DNA of 48,754 nt from NCBI GenBank assembly GCA_937920545.1, contig CAKZUG010000067.1, positions 1 through 48,754 on the forward strand, in the 5' to 3' direction. Made by a program: the position numbers and the translations under genes. Source of the stretch: an uncultured Saccharophagus sp. (lineage in GTDB: Bacteria > Pseudomonadota > Gammaproteobacteria > Pseudomonadales > Cellvibrionaceae). Below the pieces are notes generated by a model that worked only from the letters and a program-made list of their open reading frames with translations, was not told where the DNA came from and made no database searches. Shown here piece after piece: positions 1 to 9,177 of the stretch (positions are counted from its first letter, which is position 1; each line of letters opens with the position of its first letter).

Positions 1-121
1 TATATATTTTTTTGACACATATTAACAAGACACAAAGAAACAATATGGTCTTAGTGACAATACGATTGTACTGATAATGTTTTGGCAACAAAGCTAATTG
101 AAAACACCTTAAATAATTATA

Positions 122-157
122 GACACAGTTTACAACTCTGCCTTATTAAACTGTGTC
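122..157. terminator. Hairpin, possible terminator of an off-window gene
   Basis: A perfect 11-bp inverted repeat (GACACAGTTTA at 122-132 and its complement at 147-157) with a 14-nt loop. No long T-run follows on either strand, so its role as a terminator is an inference. Confidence 0.4.
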
Positions 158-226
158 ACTTAAAGTATTCACATATTCACAATAAAAATAAGAAATATAG
201 TGGCTTTTAAAAAATATCTAAACGAG

Positions 227-259
227 AAAACCCCATAAAACATAGGCTTTATGGGGTTT
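227..259 (-). terminator. Rho-independent terminator of the GH8 gene
   Basis: A 12-13 bp stem (AAAACCCCATAAA / TTTATGGGGTTT) with an 8-nt loop lies about 40 bp past the stop of the GH8 gene. The arms end in A/T runs, so it could work in both directions. Confidence 0.75.
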
Positions 260-297
260 AATTTAAAGCTTAACGTGTTGAGTTAAAGAGCTTTACA

Positions 298-2106
298 TTA
301 ATTCCACTCAATAACTAACTCTGGGTCATTTGCAGACTCTCTTGAAAAAGCCTCCCAGTTACTTTTTGCGTCACCATTAATATTGCGAATCATAAACACT
401 GTTCTAGTTGTGCTAGAGTCACCGCGTAAATAATCGGTTACATCTACATTTACCCACTGATTAGCCGACTTTGGGTTAAACGTTGCCGCTGTAGTGCCCG
501 TTTCAGTCATGCGGTTATAGGTGATGCCATTTGTACCCGTTTCTTGCCAGCGATTACTAATACCATATACTCCAGCTGTAGCCGTTGTAGCCGTTGAGTT
601 GGCCGACTTCATTTTAAAGCGCAATGTGGCTTTAACAATATTACGGTTACCACTGTTACCAATACGGCTACGGTCAAAAGCCATTACTGCGCGTCTTTCG
701 TAAGTTAAATTGCCAGAACGCTTCACCGCAAGGCTGGTTGTTGTACCATAATTAGTATTGGCAAAGCTACCACCGCGCACAAAGGCATCTTTAAAGGTTT
801 TAATGACCGTCTTGGTGGTATTAGCAGCACCAGTATTAATATCCGCACTTGCTGGATAATGTAATTGAAAGCGGCCAGAAGCATGTAAAAGACCTAACAT
901 ATGCAGATTACCATGGTAGTAACGGTAGTCACCTGTCATCCAAGGTGTGTTCCATAACTCGTTAATAAAGGCTGTCGCATTATTAGCGTTTGTTGAAGCT
1001 AAAGTGGCTACCGCGTTTGTCGCTTTTTGACCTATATCATGACGCCAGTTTTCATCATTACAGCTTTTGTAGTTTCTACCATCCACATGATATTTCTGAG
1101 AATAACCTGTAGAGCAAACACCGTCTGAATTAAAACCTTCTGTATTTTTGAAAAAATTCAATAAATCATCGGTTGCATTTTTATGCCAAGTTTCAACTCC
1201 AGCTAGATGTGCATCAACGCCAACATTCATAGCGACACGCCATGCATCAGCCTCGTAAATATTACCAGGGTTGTGCATACCACTTGGTAAACCCGAGCTT
1301 TTAGGGCGACCGTCAAACTCAGCCAAATAAGAAGCCAAGCCATAACTTGTTTGTTTAAAGTGTTCACTTAAAAAAGTACGGCTGGCGTTTGCTGATGCTG
1401 TCCAATACCATTTATTACTATTAGATACCTTAGCAAAATAGTCGTAAAAAGCAGGGATGTGGTACGAAGGATCAGTAAAACCAGGCGTATACGGAGAGAA
1501 TAATATCTGCTTAGATCCGCTGTCCATTAAGTGATTTTTTAACGTGGCAAGTAAATCATTGGCATGCTTTTCGTAATCATAAACACCTGTACCATTCCCC
1601 CAGCGCCCAGCTGCGTTAAACAAAGCAAAAGCCATGTACAACTCACCATCAGGAGCTGACCCGTTATCAAGCCTTTGTACATTGCCGTTATTTACTTTCA
1701 CTTGCCAAGCAAAAGTGCCAGGAAAAGAGCCTGATGTATTTTTCATTCGGTCATGAGCAAAACGCCATAACTTATCAAATTCAGCTTGCTTATCCATCAT
1801 CACTGCGATGGTCATACCCCACGACATACCCTCTGAACGTACATCATTCGTGTCAATTGTTTTGATATAAGCTTCATTATTATCAAGCGTAAAGTAAAGT
1901 CTTTCGTTATCTGTTCCGGCAAACATTTTATTATATGTACCCACAACCTTACTATTAATTTGCTGAGGTGTTTTACCCACTTCGGAAAAAATATTACGAT
2001 ACTGATGAGAATCTAAAGCGCCAGTTGTAGGCGGCGTAGTATCAAATGAAGCAAAAGAGTGAGCGCTAACGGCTAAACAAGATGCAATGCATATTTTTTT
2101 TATCAT
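298..2106 (-). CDS. Secreted GH8 xylanase-like hydrolase with C-terminal DNRLRE/CBM96-like module
   Basis: Probably hydrolyses xylan or xylo-oligosaccharides outside the cell. Residues 1-19 form a Sec signal peptide ending SFA. Residues about 30-410 resemble the cold-active Pseudoalteromonas GH8 xylanase (from memory of that family): the stretch RSEGMSWGMTIAVM holds the likely general acid Glu92, SAPDGELYMAFAL holds the conserved Asp153, and EADAWRVAMNVGVDAHL is a further conserved active-site segment. Residues about 425-602 form a DNRLRE-type beta-sandwich (DAFVRGGSFANTNYGT, then RRAVMAFD, ending ELVIEWN), a module also classed as CBM96 and linked to polysaccharide binding. I chose the ATG at 2106 because AGAGAG lies 6 nt upstream; a TTG two codons earlier would leave no spacing. 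It stands alone with its own terminator. Xylan specificity is less certain than the GH8 assignment; other GH8 substrates include beta-glucan and chitosan. Confidence 0.88.
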   Translation of the reverse strand: MIKKICIASCLAVSAHSFASFDTTPPTTGALDSHQYRNIFSEVGKTPQQINSKVVGTYNKMFAGTDNERLYFTLDNNEAYIKTIDTNDVRSEGMSWGMTIAVMMDKQAEFDKLWRFAHDRMKNTSGSFPGTFAWQVKVNNGNVQRLDNGSAPDGELYMAFALFNAAGRWGNGTGVYDYEKHANDLLATLKNHLMDSGSKQILFSPYTPGFTDPSYHIPAFYDYFAKVSNSNKWYWTASANASRTFLSEHFKQTSYGLASYLAEFDGRPKSSGLPSGMHNPGNIYEADAWRVAMNVGVDAHLAGVETWHKNATDDLLNFFKNTEGFNSDGVCSTGYSQKYHVDGRNYKSCNDENWRHDIGQKATNAVATLASTNANNATAFINELWNTPWMTGDYRYYHGNLHMLGLLHASGRFQLHYPASADINTGAANTTKTVIKTFKDAFVRGGSFANTNYGTTTSLAVKRSGNLTYERRAVMAFDRSRIGNSGNRNIVKATLRFKMKSANSTATTATAGVYGISNRWQETGTNGITYNRMTETGTTAATFNPKSANQWVNVDVTDYLRGDSSTTRTVFMIRNINGDAKSNWEAFSRESANDPELVIEWN

Positions 2107-2794
2107 AATCAATCTCTCTTTTTGTTTTACTTATTTTGTGAACTGGATTGCATTATTCATGATTAAAATTTAAACATCCACCTTTGGGCTATACCCATAA
2201 CTCATACAAAATGATTATAATCGCGCCAAAAAACATAAGGCTCTATACTTATAACCAACAAATGAAATGTCACCAAAATCAACAACAAAAACTCATAGAT
2301 TAAAATAGAATTTTTAATGCCAAGCAAACTATATGCATTAATAAAGTGCGCGCTAATAACGCAAAGTAATAAAAACTAAGCACGCGACAAATATGCGGTT
2401 TTTTTATAACTGATTAAATGGCTATAGACCTTTAAAGCATGAACGAATATTTATTTATATTAATTTATGGTGAGCATGCGTTTAGATGAGAAAAAACACG
2501 TTCACTCTTGTGGCGAGTAAAAGTGAACTAAATAAAGGAGAGTTGTATCGATATTCTTTATCGAACTAAACGTGACGAACAAGACGTAACAAACAAAACG
2601 TACAGAAGTATTTAGAGTAGTATTAACAAGATGTACTTTATATTTATCTTAAAGCGTTAACCTTTAATGGCACGCTATAAATAAATGTTACACGTACCCA
2701 CTCAAAAACAAGCTAAGCGCAGGAAATTTCAGCCTATTGGAATAACCCATCAATACGTTTAACACATTACAAATAACTAACTTGGAGAAACTCC
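2107..2794. other. Intergenic region between GH8 and the RND operon
   Basis: This AT-rich 688-bp gap between divergent genes should hold both promoters. I see a degenerate 14-bp triplicate at 2568-2609 (listed separately) and no coding potential or convincing regulator site. Confidence 0.5.
2568..2609. repeat. Degenerate 14-bp tandem repeat, 3 copies
   Basis: Three consecutive 14-mers, AAACGTGACGAACA, AGACGTAACAAACA and AAACGTACAGAAGT, share the core A-ACGT-AC-AA. They lie about 190 bp upstream of the RND adaptor start. This is one of several decayed short tandem arrays in the window. Confidence 0.6.
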
Positions 2795-4030
2795 GTGCCA
2801 CAAAAATCGCTACTTATGCGACTCTTACCGCTTTTTATTACTGTGCTTGTTATTTTAATTATTGTGCTACTTATTATAACTGCACCCAAAGCTAAACGCG
2901 GCGCACCGGCGCCTAAGGCAAGTTTAACGGTATCAACATCCGCTATAAAGGCAGCGCCCTTCACTGTAGATATCACGTCATTTGGGCGTATAGAGGCCAC
3001 AACACGTACAGAGCTACGTGCGCAAGTGGGCGGTAAAATTACCTACATCAACCCTGCCTTTGAAGCGGGCGGCAGCGTTAATCAAGGCGATGTATTGGTC
3101 GAGATAGAAAAAGATGATTTCAACATTGCCCAGCTGCAAGCCCAAGCTACGTATATTGACGCTAAACGCTTATTTGACGAAGAGACGGCCCGTGCGTCAC
3201 AGGCGCAATCGGATTGGAGTAATGCAGGACGCAAAGGCCAGCCTGCCGATTTAGTCCTGCGTAAACCACAAATTGCTGCAGCACAAGCTCGCTTACTGTC
3301 GGCTGAGGCCGCCCTAAACGGTGCAAAACTCAACGTCAAACGCGCAACCATTACCGCGCCTTATAAAGCTCAGGTTTTGAGTAGACAAGTGGGCCCGTAT
3401 CAAGTTATGGCCGCCAACACGGTTATAGGGGAAATTTTCTCAACAGAAACCGTTGAAGTCACCCTGCCCATTCGCAATAGTGATTACCCTCTGCTCGCCG
3501 ATACTTTAGCTGCCACAGCAAGTATCAGCACCCCCTTATTTAAACACCAGCAATCAAAAACAACACCACCCAAAACGCAGCAAAAATGGCCCGCAACCAT
3601 CGTGAGACGCTCAGTCAATATTGATGAAGCGACAAGACAGCCTTTTGTTGTTGCCCAGCTAAGTAACGCTTCATTGAGCACAAACGGCTCACTCAAGCTC
3701 GGGCAGTATGTCACCGCGAGTATTCAAGGCCGTACATTTGATAACGCCATTGTGATACCCAACAGCAGTATTTACCAAGGCAGCTATGTGTATACCTTTA
3801 AAGATAGTGCCATTTATCGGCAGCCTATTACTTCTTTGTGGCAAAGCCCTAGCGTCACCATCGTACAAAGCGGCCTTCGTGATGGCGATGAAATCGTCAC
3901 CTCACCGCTTGGGCAAGTCACATCGGGCACCCGTGTAAGGCGTGAAGGCGAGGCTAAAAGTAGACCACAACGCAAAAAGCCAGCGGGTAAACATGCACGC
4001 AGTAATATGAACAAGGAGCAAACACCATGA
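2795..4030 (+). CDS. RND efflux periplasmic adaptor (membrane fusion protein)
   Basis: Adaptor of a tripartite RND pump, linking the inner-membrane transporter to an outer-membrane channel. It has 411 residues: a short cytoplasmic start, one membrane anchor at about 10-29 (LPLFITVLVILIIVLLIITA), then the HlyD/AcrA-type order of a barrel-sandwich (lipoyl-like) half near TRTELRAQVGGKITYINPAF, an alpha-hairpin rich in Ala/Gln, the second lipoyl half (ATITAPYKAQVLSRQVGPYQ) and beta-barrel and membrane-proximal domains. The C-terminus is basic and Lys/Arg-rich. The start is GTG with GGAG 7 nt upstream. The stop overlaps the pump start by 4 bases (ATGA), so the two are translationally coupled. The substrate cannot be read from the sequence. 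Confidence 0.88.
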   Translation: MPQKSLLMRLLPLFITVLVILIIVLLIITAPKAKRGAPAPKASLTVSTSAIKAAPFTVDITSFGRIEATTRTELRAQVGGKITYINPAFEAGGSVNQGDVLVEIEKDDFNIAQLQAQATYIDAKRLFDEETARASQAQSDWSNAGRKGQPADLVLRKPQIAAAQARLLSAEAALNGAKLNVKRATITAPYKAQVLSRQVGPYQVMAANTVIGEIFSTETVEVTLPIRNSDYPLLADTLAATASISTPLFKHQQSKTTPPKTQQKWPATIVRRSVNIDEATRQPFVVAQLSNASLSTNGSLKLGQYVTASIQGRTFDNAIVIPNSSIYQGSYVYTFKDSAIYRQPITSLWQSPSVTIVQSGLRDGDEIVTSPLGQVTSGTRVRREGEAKSRPQRKKPAGKHARSNMNKEQTP

Positions 4031-7000
4031 TCGAATGGTTTTGCCGTAACCATGTTGCCGCCAACTTATTATTATTGAGTATTGTGGCCGCTGGGTTTTA
4101 CTCGTTATTTAACCGCATACCGCTTGAAATTTTCCCTGAGTTTGAATCGGATGTTGTTGAAATTAACATCACGCTGCGCGGCTCTACACCACAAGATGCC
4201 GAGCTTGCCATTGCGAGCCGTGTCGAAGAAAGCATCAGCGATGTCGAAGGCATAGAAGAAATACGCAGCACGTCCCGCGAAGGGGGCGCCGCCGTGTTTG
4301 CAGAAATAGCCGCGGGCTATGCACCACGCATTATTTTAGATGAAATTAAAAATCGCGTAGACGCCCTCAACACCCTACCCGCCGATGCCGAACGCCCCGT
4401 TATTGCCATTGCTGTGCGCAAGCGCGATGTGATCACAGTAACCCTATCGGGAAACATTACAGAGCGCGAATTACGTGAGCGGATAGAGCAAACCAGGGAA
4501 GAGCTACTGGCTATTAACACCATTACCCACGCCGATATTACGGGGGTACGTGATTACGAAATTGCCATCGAAACACATCAAGATACCTTACGCGCCTTTG
4601 ACCTCACCCTGACCGATGTCACCACTGCAATACGTGAAAACGCGCAGGATATATCGGCAGGTAATATCCAAACCGATGGCGGCGATGTGCTTATCCGCTC
4701 TCAAAACCAAGCGTACACAGGTGATGAATTTGCGCGCATTGTGGTTAAACATCACAGCAATGGAACGCTCATCACACTGGGCGATATTGCTACCGTAACA
4801 GACGGATTTGAAGAGAGCGCGGTGCGTACACGCTTTAATGGCAAGCTTGCGGCCGCTATCCGCGTGTATCGTGTGGGTAACCAAAGCGCGATAGAAGTCG
4901 CAAAAGCGGTGCGTGATTATATTGATGCGCAACAAGATGGCCTGCCCGATGGCGTCGAGCTAGATTACTGGGACGATGACTCGGTGATTGTTAAAAGCCG
5001 GATTAATACGCTGGTCAATAATGCGCTACAGGGTGGCTTTTTAGTACTGATTTTATTGGGCGTGTTTTTACGCCCCGCTGTGGCATTTTGGGTCTTTATT
5101 GGTATACCCGTTAGTTTTTTGGGCGTGTTTTTTATTATGCCGTTTTTGGGTGTCACGCTAAACCTGATTAGTTTATTCGCGTTTATTGTGGTGCTGGGCA
5201 TTGTGGTGGACGACGCCATTGTCACGGGCGAGAATATCTACTCTCACCTCAATAAACAGCCCGCCCCGTTTAATGCCGAGTCAGGTATTCGCGCAGCAGT
5301 AGAAGGCACCAAAGAAGTTGCTATCCCCGTCACATTTGGCGTGCTCACCACGGTTGCCGCTTTTGTCCCGCTGTTTTTTATTGACGGTATACGCGGGGCT
5401 ATTTTTGCACAAATACCCGCTATTGTGATTCCAGTGTTGCTTTTTTCATTAGTGGAATCCAAGTTTGTGCTACCCGCCCACCTTAAATATATTCAACCCA
5501 TCGACACGACAAAAAATGCCCTTAGCCGCTGGCAACAAAATATTGCGAGTGGTTTTGAAAAAGCGGTTATGCGTTATTACACCCCAATACTCACTGTTTG
5601 TTTGCGCAATAAACGTTCAACGTTATTTAGCTTTATCGGTATTTTGATTATTATTTTTACTGCCGTCAAAGTGGGACATTCTCGGTTTACATTTTTTCCA
5701 CGCATTCCCAGTGAAACGGTACGTGCTAATTTAACCATGCCCGCTGGTACGCCATTTGTGGTCACCGATCGCTATACACAAAGTATGACGGCGCATGCGC
5801 AAACGCTCAAAGAAAAATACAGTAACGATAAAGGCCAAAGCGTTATCTTAAATATTTTTTCATCCACAGGCAGTGCAGGCGGCAATACCAATAGCGCGTC
5901 TATTCGTTTTGAGATCGCCTCACCTGAAAACCGCCCCATTGATGTCTCAAGCCAAGCACTGGCGCGTGAATGGCGCACCATGATTGGAGATATCCCCGGT
6001 GCTGAATCGCTCACATTTAGAGCCGAATTTGGCCGCGCAGGTGACCCGATTGATGTCGAGTTACGCTCAAACGATTTTACCTCATTAAATGCGGTATCTG
6101 AGCAGGTTAAAGCCTATTTAGCCACCTACCCCGATGTGTTTGATATAAATGACTCGCTCGCAGACGGTAAAGAAGAGCTCAATATTAAACTTAAACCAGA
6201 AGCGTATTTTTTAGGGATCACAAAAGCCGCCATTGCGCGCCAAGTACGCCAAGCGTTTTTTGGTGATCAGGCGCAACGTATTCAGCGTGGGCGCGATGAT
6301 GTACGCGTGATGGTACGCTTGCCGTTATCAGAAAGGCAATCTATCGCGAACCTTAAAAATCTACTGATACTTACCCCTAATGGCCAGCAAGTGCCGCTGC
6401 ATCATTTAGCGTCGTTTGAGCCTGCGCAGGGGCCATCGTCAATTAACCGCATTGATGGTTATCGCACAGCCAATATCCGAGCCGATATTAACAAAGAAGC
6501 CGTTAACATGACGGTATTACAAGCCGACCTCACGCAACAGCTACAAGAGATAACGGCCTCTTACCCAGGCGTACGATTTAGCCTAGCGGGCGAAAGCGAA
6601 GAGCAGCGCGAATCATTAACCTCATTAGCTTGGGGCACTTTAGGCACGCTGTTTGTGATTTACGCACTGCTAGCCATTCCGCTAAAATCCTATGCGCAAC
6701 CCATTATTGTGATGTCAGTGATCCCTTTTGGTTTTATTGGCGCAATGGTTGGGCATTGGATAATGGGGATGAATCTTTCGATTATGAGCATGCTGGGCTT
6801 GTTGGCACTCATTGGTATTATTGTGAATGATTCATTAGTACTCGTGGATTACATTAATAAAATGCGCGCAAAAGGCCAAAGTATTTACGAGGCTGTCTTG
6901 ACTGCCGGCGCCGCTCGCTTTAGGCCTGTCATGCTAACATCGCTCACGACCTTTATTGGCTTGATGCCGTTACTCTTTGAGAAAGCCACGCAGGCACAAT

Positions 7001-7164
7001 TTTTAATTCCTATGGCGGTATCGCTAGGCTTTGGGATTATTTTTGCCACGTTAATCACGCTGGTTATGGTGCCCGTGAATTACATTTTATTACACGAGAC
7101 AAAAGCCATATATAAAGATAGCTTTTTGGCTGTTCGAGAGCTGGTTCGCGCCAAGCAAAATTAA
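4027..7164 (+). CDS. RND family efflux permease (AcrB/HAE1-like inner-membrane pump)
   Basis: Proton-driven drug or metabolite exporter of 1045 residues, full length for the family, with about 12 membrane helices and two large periplasmic loops. The first helix is near residues 9-28. The proton-relay pair Asp395-Asp396 sits in TM4 (GIVVDDAIVTGENIYSHL). The second half repeats the architecture with LLALIGIIVNDSLVLVDYINKMR. The start overlaps the adaptor gene by 4 bp. No outer-membrane factor follows, so the pump must borrow a TolC-type protein encoded elsewhere. A good hairpin terminator lies 40 bp downstream. Close relatives are often annotated only as efflux RND transporter permease; I cannot assign a substrate. 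Confidence 0.92.
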   Translation: MIEWFCRNHVAANLLLLSIVAAGFYSLFNRIPLEIFPEFESDVVEINITLRGSTPQDAELAIASRVEESISDVEGIEEIRSTSREGGAAVFAEIAAGYAPRIILDEIKNRVDALNTLPADAERPVIAIAVRKRDVITVTLSGNITERELRERIEQTREELLAINTITHADITGVRDYEIAIETHQDTLRAFDLTLTDVTTAIRENAQDISAGNIQTDGGDVLIRSQNQAYTGDEFARIVVKHHSNGTLITLGDIATVTDGFEESAVRTRFNGKLAAAIRVYRVGNQSAIEVAKAVRDYIDAQQDGLPDGVELDYWDDDSVIVKSRINTLVNNALQGGFLVLILLGVFLRPAVAFWVFIGIPVSFLGVFFIMPFLGVTLNLISLFAFIVVLGIVVDDAIVTGENIYSHLNKQPAPFNAESGIRAAVEGTKEVAIPVTFGVLTTVAAFVPLFFIDGIRGAIFAQIPAIVIPVLLFSLVESKFVLPAHLKYIQPIDTTKNALSRWQQNIASGFEKAVMRYYTPILTVCLRNKRSTLFSFIGILIIIFTAVKVGHSRFTFFPRIPSETVRANLTMPAGTPFVVTDRYTQSMTAHAQTLKEKYSNDKGQSVILNIFSSTGSAGGNTNSASIRFEIASPENRPIDVSSQALAREWRTMIGDIPGAESLTFRAEFGRAGDPIDVELRSNDFTSLNAVSEQVKAYLATYPDVFDINDSLADGKEELNIKLKPEAYFLGITKAAIARQVRQAFFGDQAQRIQRGRDDVRVMVRLPLSERQSIANLKNLLILTPNGQQVPLHHLASFEPAQGPSSINRIDGYRTANIRADINKEAVNMTVLQADLTQQLQEITASYPGVRFSLAGESEEQRESLTSLAWGTLGTLFVIYALLAIPLKSYAQPIIVMSVIPFGFIGAMVGHWIMGMNLSIMSMLGLLALIGIIVNDSLVLVDYINKMRAKGQSIYEAVLTAGAARFRPVMLTSLTTFIGLMPLLFEKATQAQFLIPMAVSLGFGIIFATLITLVMVPVNYILLHETKAIYKDSFLAVRELVRAKQN

Positions 7165-7202
7165 ATATCATTTTAAACGTTATGCTAAAAGAAAATGAAG
7201 GT

Positions 7203-7250
7203 AAACACCCCTTTGAGATACTGTTTTCAAAGAGGTGTTTATCGCCTTTT
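7203..7250 (+). terminator. Terminator of the RND operon
   Basis: A 14-bp stem with one mismatch (AAACACCCCTTTGA at 7203-7216, TCAAAGAGGTGTTT at 7227-7240) with a 10-nt loop, then ATCGCCTTTTT. Confidence 0.7.
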
Positions 7251-7380
7251 TAGATTCCCCTTGAACCGCGTATCCATCTCACTTAGTTGCTGAATTGCTT
7301 AGCCAGTTAATTGCTTAGCTTGGCTTAAATTAGCCGAATGAAAGACCATATGTCGTAGACTTAAGCATACGCCCAGCCCT

Positions 7381-7429
7381 AGCACCTAGCACCTAGCACC
7401 TAGCACCTAGCACCTAGCACCTAGCACCT
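7381..7429. repeat. Heptamer tandem repeat (AGCACCT)x7
   Basis: Seven perfect head-to-tail copies of AGCACCT, followed by one degenerate copy (AGCATTT) and preceded by a near copy (AGCCCT). It lies in the 430-bp gap between the RND operon and the ICMT-like gene, ending about 165 bp before that gene. Perfect copies imply recent slippage and likely length polymorphism. Confidence 0.95.
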
Positions 7430-7594
7430 AGCATTTGACAATAATGCTGATGGCTAAAAAAATGCTGTGGATAGGTGTTTTTTTAGGGCGACCAAAAGAG
7501 TTTGTTAATAAGTACCCAATAACGTGTTAAAGATACCCTATAATCAACAACAACCTTACAGCGTTTATTATTGTCTCACCTAAAAGATACTTTT

Positions 7595-9046
7595 ATGCAC
7601 ATAACCGATACAACAACAGACAAACCCCAAACAAAAACCCAAGCAAAAACCCAAACAAAAGCCGATATGCAATCGCTATCAAATAAAAAATGGGTCATGG
7701 ATAGCGCTTGGATAACAGGTTTAATTGGCGCGGTGAGTATTATTTTATGCGCCAAATGGTATCAGGCAGCCAATTACCTGAGCGAAGGCGTTTCGATATT
7801 TGGTGCCCAGCTAACAACCAACCGCATAGACAGTATTTTATTTGCCATTGGCTTCGTCACACTTACCATGTTAATAAGTGAAGTTGTACGATTACGGCTA
7901 TTTTATAAAAGCGCGAATATATCTGTTCATCCGTTTATTACTGCTAAGCAATACGGCAAATTTAGCGTAGAGTGCATGATTAATTTTATAGCGCATATTG
8001 CTCTGCTCTCGTTGGTGATGCAGTTTTTCTTTTTAGCCAACGAGTACGGCTTTAAAAACAACAATGCGTATTATCAGCCGTGGTTTAGGTTATTGGATAT
8101 TGCCTTTAGCATTTACCTTTGGTGTGGCCTACCTTATGTGTTTATTACGCGGGGCTTAAAATACAGCCCAGATGACGACAAACGCGATTACGGTATTTTC
8201 TTTTCTGGCCTTGTCACTAAATTGCTACAGCGCATGTTATTGCGCGATAAAACACACGTATTATTTACGCCTAACGACAAAAAAAACACGCTATCACTGT
8301 TAGTTAAACTTTTTTTCTTGCCATTAATGACCGTTTTTTTATGCGATCAATTTCCGCATTTAGTGAATAACATGGGGTATTTATCAGGCGGGTTTTGGGC
8401 CAACCTTGTATCAGATACCTATTCGCATACAGCATTTAATAACGATTTATTTAATATTTCTATCTCGTTTATTTTTAGTATTGATGTGGGTCTGGCCTGG
8501 TGCGGCTACCTGATTGCGAGCCGCTGGGTAGAGAACCAAACTTTTTCAGCCGAGCCTACTTTGTTAGGCTGGATAGTGTGTATTATTTGTTACCCGCCGC
8601 TTCAAAATAACTTGGGCTATTATTTTAATGCGCCCGGTGAGCGCGATATTATCGGGTTATTTGGCAACCAGGTGATAGTCACTGTTTTAATGGTGTTAAC
8701 TATTATTAGCTTTTTTGTTTATATGTTGGCAACGGTATTTTTTGGCGCACGTTTTTCAAATTTAACCAACCGAGGCATTATTCGTACAGGCCCCTTTGCG
8801 CTTGTGAGACACCCAGCTTATGCCGCTAAAAACTTAGCGTGGTGGCTGGTGATGTTTCCCGCTATTTTATATAACGCGTCGCATGCGGGGTGGTCTTTAG
8901 CCATCACCCAAATCTTAGGGCTTATGCTTATTACGTGGGTTTATTATATGCGGGCAATCACCGAAGAAAAGCACCTCAGTCAAGATCCCTATTACCTAGC
9001 ATATTGTCAACAAGTGAAGTACAGATTTATACCTAGGTTATTCTAA
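7595..9046 (+). CDS. Polytopic membrane protein with C-terminal isoprenylcysteine methyltransferase-like domain
   Basis: Function unknown in detail. The last 110 residues carry the signature of the ICMT/phospholipid methyltransferase superfamily: RTGPFALVRHPAYAAKNLAWW, two hydrophobic helices, then EEKHLSQDPYYLAYCQQVKY. In that family this binds S-adenosylmethionine and methylates lipid-like substrates at the membrane. The N-terminal part holds about seven more hydrophobic segments, unusual for a bare ICMT enzyme (about 200 residues) and unrecognised by me. The first 25 residues are a Thr/Gln/Lys low-complexity stretch (TKTQAKTQTKADMQ). I chose the ATG at 7595; an upstream in-frame TTG at 7571 would add 8 residues, and neither has a strong ribosome site. 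It is monocistronic, ending at a strong terminator. Confidence 0.7.
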   Translation: MHITDTTTDKPQTKTQAKTQTKADMQSLSNKKWVMDSAWITGLIGAVSIILCAKWYQAANYLSEGVSIFGAQLTTNRIDSILFAIGFVTLTMLISEVVRLRLFYKSANISVHPFITAKQYGKFSVECMINFIAHIALLSLVMQFFFLANEYGFKNNNAYYQPWFRLLDIAFSIYLWCGLPYVFITRGLKYSPDDDKRDYGIFFSGLVTKLLQRMLLRDKTHVLFTPNDKKNTLSLLVKLFFLPLMTVFLCDQFPHLVNNMGYLSGGFWANLVSDTYSHTAFNNDLFNISISFIFSIDVGLAWCGYLIASRWVENQTFSAEPTLLGWIVCIICYPPLQNNLGYYFNAPGERDIIGLFGNQVIVTVLMVLTIISFFVYMLATVFFGARFSNLTNRGIIRTGPFALVRHPAYAAKNLAWWLVMFPAILYNASHAGWSLAITQILGLMLITWVYYMRAITEEKHLSQDPYYLAYCQQVKYRFIPRLF

Positions 9047-9119
9047 GTGCGTTAGTTATTCTAAATGCTTTGCTATTTTTATTTCGTATTTTTTATATTA
9101 ATGCTAAACACTTAAAACA

Positions 9120-9150
9120 AAAAAAGGAGTGAATCAATCACTCCTTTTTT
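9120..9150. terminator. Bidirectional terminator between convergent genes
   Basis: A perfect 13-bp stem (AAAAAAGGAGTGA / TCACTCCTTTTTT) with a 5-nt loop, with A and T runs on the two flanks. It serves the ICMT-like gene (+) and mscS (-). Confidence 0.9.
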
Positions 9151-9177
9151 ATTTACAAATAGCTATAAAGAGCTGAA

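Noticed and set aside
2795-7164. RND operon as a heavy-metal (CusA-type) exporter
   Set aside because: I see no Met-rich metal-binding motifs in the adaptor and the pump has the VVDD HAE-type relay; left as generic RND efflux.
7381-7429. Possible CRISPR array
   Set aside because: Units are 7 bp with no spacers; no cas genes are present in the window. The same applies to the other tandem arrays.
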